This document shows, piece after piece, positions 59,478 through 64,000 of a DNA stretch of 64,000 nt; position 1 is the first letter of the stretch, and each line of letters starts with the position of its first letter. Below the pieces are notes generated by a model that was not told where the DNA came from, ran no database searches, and saw nothing but the letters and a program-made list of their open reading frames with translations. The stretch covers positions 3,263,232 through 3,327,231 of the forward strand of contig NC_014228.1 of the NCBI RefSeq assembly GCF_000252955.1, written 5' to 3'. Position numbers and translations under genes: made by a program. The stretch is from Xenorhabdus nematophila ATCC 19061 (GTDB lineage: Bacteria; Pseudomonadota; Gammaproteobacteria; Enterobacterales; Enterobacteriaceae).

Positions 59478-59489
59478 GCGAGGACACCA

Positions 59490-59867
59490 ATGCGTGATAT
59501 GCGAATGATCCTCAACCAATGGGGCGCATGGGTCTGTGAGGGCAAAAGCCCGGTAGACTGGCCCTCTGTGGCTGCCGGATTTAAGAGATTGCTGCCCCGT
59601 AACCGGAGAATACGTTCTTCGTGTTGTGATGATGACGGCATGGCGCTAGATGCTGCTGTGTTGCGATTGAAACAACATGATCCTTATTTATTCCAGCTTA
59701 TTGTGCTGCACTATATTAAAGGGATCGCATTACGGTCGATGAGTGACCCGTTAGGAATTTCCCATAATGAAATAACTAAACGGGTACAGGTGGCGGAAGG
59801 GTTTATTGAAGGCGTTCTGGCGGTCTCCGGGGTAACATTGGAAATAAATAAAGGTGTGCGAAAATAA
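59490..59867 (+). CDS. Phage antitermination protein Q
   Basis: 125 residues: MRDMRMILNQWGAWVCEGKSPVDWPSVAAGFKRLLPRNRRIRSSCCDDDGMALDAAVLRLKQHDPYLFQLIVLHYIKGIALRSMSDPLGISHNEITKRVQVAEGFIEGVL. The GAWxxxxxSxVDWPSVAAGFKxLLP and SCCDDDG motifs are diagnostic for the Phage_antitermQ family, which loads on RNA polymerase near the late promoter and lets it pass terminators. A strong terminator at 59954 lies where such a factor would act. Late structural genes are absent, so its target is lost. Confidence 0.92.
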   Translation: MRDMRMILNQWGAWVCEGKSPVDWPSVAAGFKRLLPRNRRIRSSCCDDDGMALDAAVLRLKQHDPYLFQLIVLHYIKGIALRSMSDPLGISHNEITKRVQVAEGFIEGVLAVSGVTLEINKGVRK

Positions 59868-59953
59868 GTGGTTAAAGCGGTTGCGTAATTACAAAAGTCG
59901 GTATACTGTGATAAACGTGTCTGCAATGTCACCGAACATGCCGATTTATCAGG

Positions 59954-59976
59954 CCTCGCCAATGCGAGGTTTTTTT
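59954..59976 (+). terminator. Intrinsic terminator after Q
   Basis: CCTCGC-CAAT-GCGAGG stem followed by TTTTTTT. Probably the late-promoter terminator overcome by Q, or the end of the early operon. Confidence 0.9.
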
Positions 59977-60081
59977 GTACCTGAAATAACCGCCTAAAAT
60001 AAACATAAGACTTGCTGTTGTTCTTGGTCAGAGTTACATGTGTGTCTATGCATAAAAACTCACCAAAAGGTTAAATTTATC

Positions 60082-60282
60082 ATGCTAAAACATGAAGATA
60101 TGACAACATCCGCTGCCTGTGTTTTAGAAACTGTTCCTTTGCACGATTGGGCGTCAGTTTCAGATATTTCCACCCTGACGGGGCTATCTGCGCCACGTTG
60201 CCAATTACTTTTAACTCAATTTTGTCTGGCTGGCCTGATGGAAAGCCGGGACGGCGACACTTTTTTCAAGCGTTGCCCCTGA
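60082..60282 (+). CDS. Small winged-helix phage protein
   Basis: 66 residues: MLKHEDMTTSAACVLETVPLHDWASVSDISTLTGLSAPRCQLLLTQFCLAGLMESRDGDTFFKRCP, a complete winged-helix of the IclR/MarR kind. ATG 60082 is preceded by CAAAAGGTTAAATTTATC; an upstream ATG at 60040 lacks such a site. Found between Q and a methyltransferase. The DNA target is unknown. Confidence 0.65.
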   Translation: MLKHEDMTTSAACVLETVPLHDWASVSDISTLTGLSAPRCQLLLTQFCLAGLMESRDGDTFFKRCP

Positions 60283-60392
60283 CGATTCAGTGTATTAAGG
60301 GGGAAATGAGAGGCTGGTGGGTTTGATAACGCCAGCCTTTGACCTCATGGCTCTCCAGAAAGCAAGTCAGCGTCGATTTAGGGAAAACCACT

Positions 60393-61430
60393 GTGCCTTT
60401 AAGCCCTGTCACATTAATTAACGACGATTCTCTGAAATTTATCAAAACCCTGCCGGATAACTGCATCGATTTAATCGCCACTGACCCGCCGTACTTTCGG
60501 GTAAAAGCGTGTAGCTGGGATAATCAGTGGGCAGATGTCACGGCCTACCTTGCCTGGCTGGATGAACTGCTGGCCGAGTGCTGGCGGGTCCTGAAACCGA
60601 ACGGCAGCCTGTACATGTTTTGTGGTTCGCGTCTGGCTGCTGATACCGAACTGCTGGTACGGGAACGGTTTAACGTGCTGAACCACATTATCTGTGCGAA
60701 ACCGTCCGGTCCTTGGCGCAGGCAGAATAAAGAAAGTTTAAGGATGTATTTTCCGGCCACCGAACGCATCATTTTTGCCGAACATTACCAGGGACCCTAT
60801 CACCCGAAAGGGGATGGCTATTACAAGCAATGCCAAGATCTAAAACAGTCGGTATTTAAACCACTGGTTGATTATTTTCGTGATGCGCGAAAAACGTCAG
60901 GTGTCACGGCAAAAGCCATTCATGCCGCCACTGGGAAGCAGATGGCCAGTCACTGGTTCAGCGATAGCCAGTGGCAGTTACCCAGTGAAACTGACTATCA
61001 AAAGTTGCAGGGTTTGTTTGACCGCATCGCCAAAGAAAAGCATCAGCGTGGCGAACTGAACATCCCTTATGCTGAGCTGGTGGGTTCTCATTTCACCCTG
61101 TCGCGTCAGTATGATGAATTACGGCAGGAATATGGTTTAATGCGCCGCCCATTCTCGGTGACAGCCGCCGTGCCGTATACCGATGTCTGGCAGTTTGCAC
61201 CCGTGCAATATTATTCGGGTAAACATCCCTGCGAAAAACCCGCTGACCTGATGGCGCATATTATCCAGTCCAGTAGCCGGGAAGGGGATCTGGTGGCGGA
61301 TTTCTTTATGGGTTCTGGGGCGACATTGAAAACCGCGTTGAAACTCAATCGCCGTGTATTAGGAGTTGAGTTGGAAGAAGAACGGTTTAAGCAGACTATT
61401 CAGGAGATCAACGGGCAGTTGTCAACTTAG
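60393..61430 (+). CDS. DNA adenine-type N-methyltransferase
   Basis: 345 residues from GTG 60393 (AGGGAAAACCACT in front); TTG 60339 gives 18 more. The AdoMet-dependent enzyme has DPPY (LIATDPPYFRVKACSWDN), motif IV before motif I: DFFMGSGATLKTALKLNRRVLGVELEEERF at the C-terminus is the FxGxG site, so the order is beta class. A large central insertion (FKPLVDYFRDARKTSGVTAKAIHAATGKQMASHWFSD) is likely the target recognition region. No cognate restriction gene is seen, so it is an orphan phage methylase that may protect phage DNA from host restriction. Confidence 0.9.
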   Translation: MPLSPVTLINDDSLKFIKTLPDNCIDLIATDPPYFRVKACSWDNQWADVTAYLAWLDELLAECWRVLKPNGSLYMFCGSRLAADTELLVRERFNVLNHIICAKPSGPWRRQNKESLRMYFPATERIIFAEHYQGPYHPKGDGYYKQCQDLKQSVFKPLVDYFRDARKTSGVTAKAIHAATGKQMASHWFSDSQWQLPSETDYQKLQGLFDRIAKEKHQRGELNIPYAELVGSHFTLSRQYDELRQEYGLMRRPFSVTAAVPYTDVWQFAPVQYYSGKHPCEKPADLMAHIIQSSSREGDLVADFFMGSGATLKTALKLNRRVLGVELEEERFKQTIQEINGQLST

Positions 61431-61500
61431 CGTTTACGACTCAACTCATCGGTATGACTGGATAGTTGAAGTAGTTCGGCAATACCGAACCACTTCATCA

Positions 61501-61782
61501 TTATAGATGTGCAAATATCGGCCTGATTTCGGGGCGTTGTTGTTGAGAAGCCTGCCATAACTCATACTGGGACTGCATGCTTGTCCACATTTCGGCACTG
61601 GTTCCCAATGCCGCTTCTAAACGGAGTGCCATATCTGCGGATATACCTGTGCTGCCATTTAAAATACGGGATAAAGCCACACGGGTTACACCTAGCGCTT
61701 TTGCAGCTTCTGTAACAGAAATGTCGCCTAAATATTCGCGTAAGACAATGCCGGGATGGGCGGGATTATACATTCTGCTCAT
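61501..61782 (-). CDS. higA: HigA-family antitoxin
   Basis: 93 residues: MYNPAHPGIVLREYLGDISVTEAAKALGVTRVALSRILNGSTGISADMALRLEAALGTSAEMWTSMQSQYELWQA is a standard HigA XRE protein. In HigBA systems the toxin gene lies upstream; here only its last part is present (see next entry). The antitoxin is intact and could still repress the remnant promoter or counter a HigB supplied elsewhere. Confidence 0.92.
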   Translation of the reverse strand: MSRMYNPAHPGIVLREYLGDISVTEAAKALGVTRVALSRILNGSTGISADMALRLEAALGTSAEMWTSMQSQYELWQASQQQRPEIRPIFAHL

Positions 61783-61793
61783 TATGTGATTCC

Positions 61794-61895
61794 TCAGTGA
61801 TAATCTTGATAATTAACCAATATGGCATCTTCGCCTTCAAAGCGAAATGTCAGTCGCCAGTTCCCGTTGACAGAAACAGCCCCAATCCGGATAAC
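61794..61895 (-). pseudogene. higB: 3' remnant of higB toxin gene
   Basis: The minus-strand frame ends GAVSVNGNWRLTFRFEGEDAILVNYQDYH, the classic HigB C-terminus; upstream of about 61890 the reading frame leaves the family and overlaps parB-like sequence on the + strand. The N-terminal two thirds are missing. It is 11 bp upstream of higA, normal operon spacing. Confidence 0.8.
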
Positions 61896-62439
61896 CCCCG
61901 CACCAGTCGGAATCCGCGTTACGACGATATCAAAGCCTCCATCAAAGCGCGCGGGCTGGATACGGTGCCGAAAGTCACCTGCGATCCGCAAGGCGATGAG
62001 CACTATATCTTCAGCGACGGCGGCAATACCCGCTATCAGATTTTGTCCGAACTGTGGCAGGAAACCGGCGATGAGCGTTTTTATCGTGTTCACTGCCTGT
62101 TTAAACCGTGGCCGGGCAGATTGCAGTGTGTTATCGGGCATCTGGCGGAAAATGAACTGCGGGGCGACCTGAGTTTTATTGAAAAAGCATTAGGGATCAG
62201 CAAGGCCAGAGCCATTTACGAAGAGCAAAAGCAAAAAAGAATCACCTTGCGTGAATTGTCCGCGCAGCTTAATGCGGCCGGTTTTCCCGTCAGTGCCAGC
62301 CATATCAGCCGGATGGAAGATACCGTGCAATACCTCTATCCGTGGATACCTAATTTGCTGGCATCCGGGCTGGGAACCCCCCAGATACGTCCTTTATTGG
62401 TGCTGCGTCAGAATGCCGAGGCCGTCTGGCAGCAATATA
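61876..62439 (+). pseudogene. parB-like gene (ICE type), central part, 5'-truncated
   Basis: The open frame from about 61876 reads NPDNPRTSRNPRYDDIKASIKARGLDTVPKVTCDPQGDEHYIFSDGGNTRYQILSELWQETGDERFYRVHCLFKPWPGRLQCVIGHLAENELRGDLSFIEKALGISKARAIYEE, a ParB/Srx family domain as in integrative conjugative elements, followed by the HTH LRELSAQLNAAGFPVSASHISRMED. The N-terminal part is lost at the junction with higB. It is interrupted at 62440 by an IS630 insertion and continues at 63347. The original function would be partition or stabilisation of the excised element. Confidence 0.78.
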
Positions 62440-63346
62440 TAGCAGAATCATAATACTATGTCATAATACCTAAATTCCAATGACAAGGTAGAATTGAGAT
62501 GGGTTACAGTCTAGATTTTCGAAGAAGAGTACTGGCATACAAAGACAAGCATGCATTGACATTCGAGCAAACCCGCGACCACTTTGAGGTCTCTATCCGC
62601 ACTCTGTTTCGGTGGTGCAATAAAATAGAACCCTGTATGACACGTGATAAGCCGCCCACGAAAATCAGTGATGAGACACTTATCGCCGATGTCAAAAATT
62701 ATCCCGATGATTATCAATGGGAAAGAGCAAAACGTCTGGGTGTCTCACAATCCGCTATCCATTACGCCTTGAAATGACTCAAAATAACCTTCAAAAAAAC
62801 GCTAAAATACCCCGCCGCTGACGAACATACTCGTCAGGTATTTGGCGCGCGTATCCGCTATCATGAGCAGGCAGGCAAACAGATTGCTTATCTGGATGAA
62901 AGCGGCTTTGAGCAGTCCATGCCACGTACGCATGGCTATTCGTTAAAAGGGTCGCGCTGTTTTGGTTTACATGACTGGCAGCACAAAGGCCGTATTAATG
63001 CCATTGGTGCTATCATTAAAAATACCTTTGTGACCTTAAGTTTGTTTGCCGGAACCATTAATGCGAATGTGTTTCATGCCTGGCTGACACAAGATTTGTT
63101 GCCGAAGCTCCCTAAGGGGACAGTGATTGTGATGGATAATGCCCCTTTCCATAAACGCGGTGACACGCGACAAGCGATAACCGATCACGGATGCCAGTTG
63201 GAATGGATTCCGCCTTACAGCCCAGATTTAAATCCTATCGAAAACAAATGGGCTGAAACAAAAACAACAAGAAGACGAGAAAGATGCTCTATTGATGAGC
63301 TGTTTACAAAGCATGTGACTTATGTCTGATTATATTGATTCTGCTA
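62440..63346 (+). mobile_element. IS630-family insertion sequence, 907 bp
   Basis: Perfect 11-bp terminal inverted repeats TAGCAGAATCA (62440) and TGATTCTGCTA (63336-63346), flanked by TA duplications at 62438-62439 and 63347-63348, the IS630/Tc1 target signature. It contains one transposase gene with an in-frame stop. Removal with one TA restores the parB-like frame exactly (CAG CAA TAT ATC TTC AGT). Confidence 0.9.
62499..63329 (+). pseudogene. IS630-family transposase with an internal TGA
   Basis: One frame, 62499 to 63329, is broken only by TGA at 62775-62777 (ALK-stop-LKITFKKTLKYP); the homologous residue is usually Arg, suggesting CGA to TGA. N-terminal HTH part: YSLDFRRRVLAYKDKHALTFEQTRDHFEVSIRTLFRWCNK. 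DDE part: IAYLDESGFEQSMPRTHGYSLKG (first Asp), GTVIVMDNAPFHKRGDT (second Asp), IPPYSPDLNPIENKWAETK (Glu). All catalytic residues are kept, so the inactivation looks recent. Confidence 0.88.
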
Positions 63347-63656
63347 TATCTTCAGTATAAACCCGGAACCTGCCGTCACCTTTGATGAAGTCTTTGGTAC
63401 CTGTTGCCGCAAATTTGATGCACTGGAAGACTGGGCACCGGAGATGTTCCTTGATGAACTGATCGGGGATTTATTGCAGGTACTGCCGCATCCGCAGCTG
63501 AATTATGACCGCTGGGTACTGGAACTCGATCCGAAGGAAAATAACCGCCGACAGCTCTTTGGCGAACAGGCCACCCAGGTTGACGCTGTGCCAGTGCCGG
63601 AAAAGCCAACGCCTAAAGCGGATCGGGTTCGGGCCAGAGCGGGACTAGTAAATTAA
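63347..63656 (+). pseudogene. parB-like gene, 3' part after the IS630 insertion
   Basis: Continues the parB-like frame: FSINPEPAVTFDEVFGTCCRKFDALEDWAPEMFLDELIGDLLQVLPHPQLNYDRWVLELDPKENNRRQLFGEQ, with a Pro-rich tail and stop at 63654-63656. This C-terminal region is that of ICE-type ParB proteins. Confidence 0.78.
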
Positions 63657-64000
63657 GTTAATTTATTGAATTAGTTGAATTTATTTTTAATAATTGATTT
63701 TATGCCCCCTTTTATGCCCCATATTGCTTTTTTTGGCTAACTTATTGATTTATAAATATGAAAGAGCAGGTTGTAGAATGAAATTTGAGTTTAAGTAAAC
63801 GGTAGTCTATTGGTAAGGACAGAGGTATCGGTATCTAAAACCAAAGCTATTAGGAAAAGTTTTGGTGCGTAAGAAGTTGTCTGTCACCATCATTACTTCT
63901 TTTTATTTAGGAAAGGGGTAATTAAAAAATCGTAAGTTACTTAAAAAATATGTAAAAAATGCATAGAATTTATATATGTGATTGTTTAAATTGAGGGTAT
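63657..64000. other. AT-rich spacer with paired ATGCCCC motifs (possible element end)
   Basis: No gene is visible. TATGCCCCCTTTTATGCCCCAT at 63701-63722 holds two tandem copies of a C-rich motif which on the other strand (ATGGGGCATAAAAGGGGGCAT) resembles the G-rich motifs next to attL and attR of the argU island. It may mark integrase arm sites near the end of the second element. Confidence 0.35.

Noticed and set aside
60287..60481. Minus-strand frame overlapping the start of the methyltransferase gene
   Set aside because: It mostly overlaps the methylase coding sequence and shows no recognisable features.

Overview
The window reads as a chromosome segment of a Gram-negative enterobacterium, most likely Morganellaceae (Xenorhabdus or Photorhabdus). 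This is inferred from the ybcJ-folD-argU order shared with E. coli, moderate GC, a T6SS-type Rhs locus, IS1634 and IS630 copies and Mu-like and P4-like elements. The genus is a guess from overall character and was not searched.

Layout. (1) 1-3450: core genome with an IS1634-type element (about 176-1943), ybcJ and folD on the minus strand, and tRNA-Arg(UCU)/argU at 3374-3450. (2) 3429-54964: a genomic island in the 3' end of argU. The last bases of the tRNA (3429-3443) recur at 54950-54964. The island begins with a P4-type tyrosine integrase, a palindromic repeat array, AlpA, a P4-alpha-like primase/helicase and an iteron cluster that looks like a P4-type origin. Its cargo is an EagR/prePAAR-Rhs toxin/immunity set (8607-13982), an AT-rich two-gene McrBC-like pair (14521-18924), and a second tyrosine recombinase with hairpin-rich noncoding DNA on both sides.

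(3) 20417-52427: a complete-length (32.0 kb) Mu-like prophage sits inside that second recombinase gene. Its ends are TGT and ACA, and it is flanked by a perfect 5-bp duplication TTCAG; removing phage plus one TTCAG restores a 291-codon recombinase. The prophage carries repressor, ner, MuA (dead: internal deletion plus frameshift), MuB, early genes, gemA, mor, lysis genes, head genes, contractile tail, baseplate, tail fibres and a fossil inverted fibre module with a gix-like site but no invertase. A Mu-type -2 translational frameshift site is preserved in the tail assembly gene.

(4) 53183-54964: the right part of the island holds a hairpin array, a Ner-like regulator and two orphan small genes. 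(5) 54944-64000: a second, older mosaic element abuts the island. It contains an AlpA gene cut at the att core, a phage repressor, a three-repeat CRISPR-like mini-array without cas genes, a truncated replication gene, primase-helicase, antiterminator Q, a DNA methyltransferase, higA with a broken higB, and a parB gene first truncated and then split by an IS630 copy.

How it fits together: argU is a repeatedly used integration site. Island 1 is a satellite-like replicon carrying antagonism (Rhs) and probable defence (McrBC-like) cargo, later hit by a transposable phage that has since lost mobility. The items most worth follow-up are the McrBC-like pair with a coiled-coil ATPase, the structured noncoding DNA around the split recombinase, and the mini-CRISPR inside a prophage control region.
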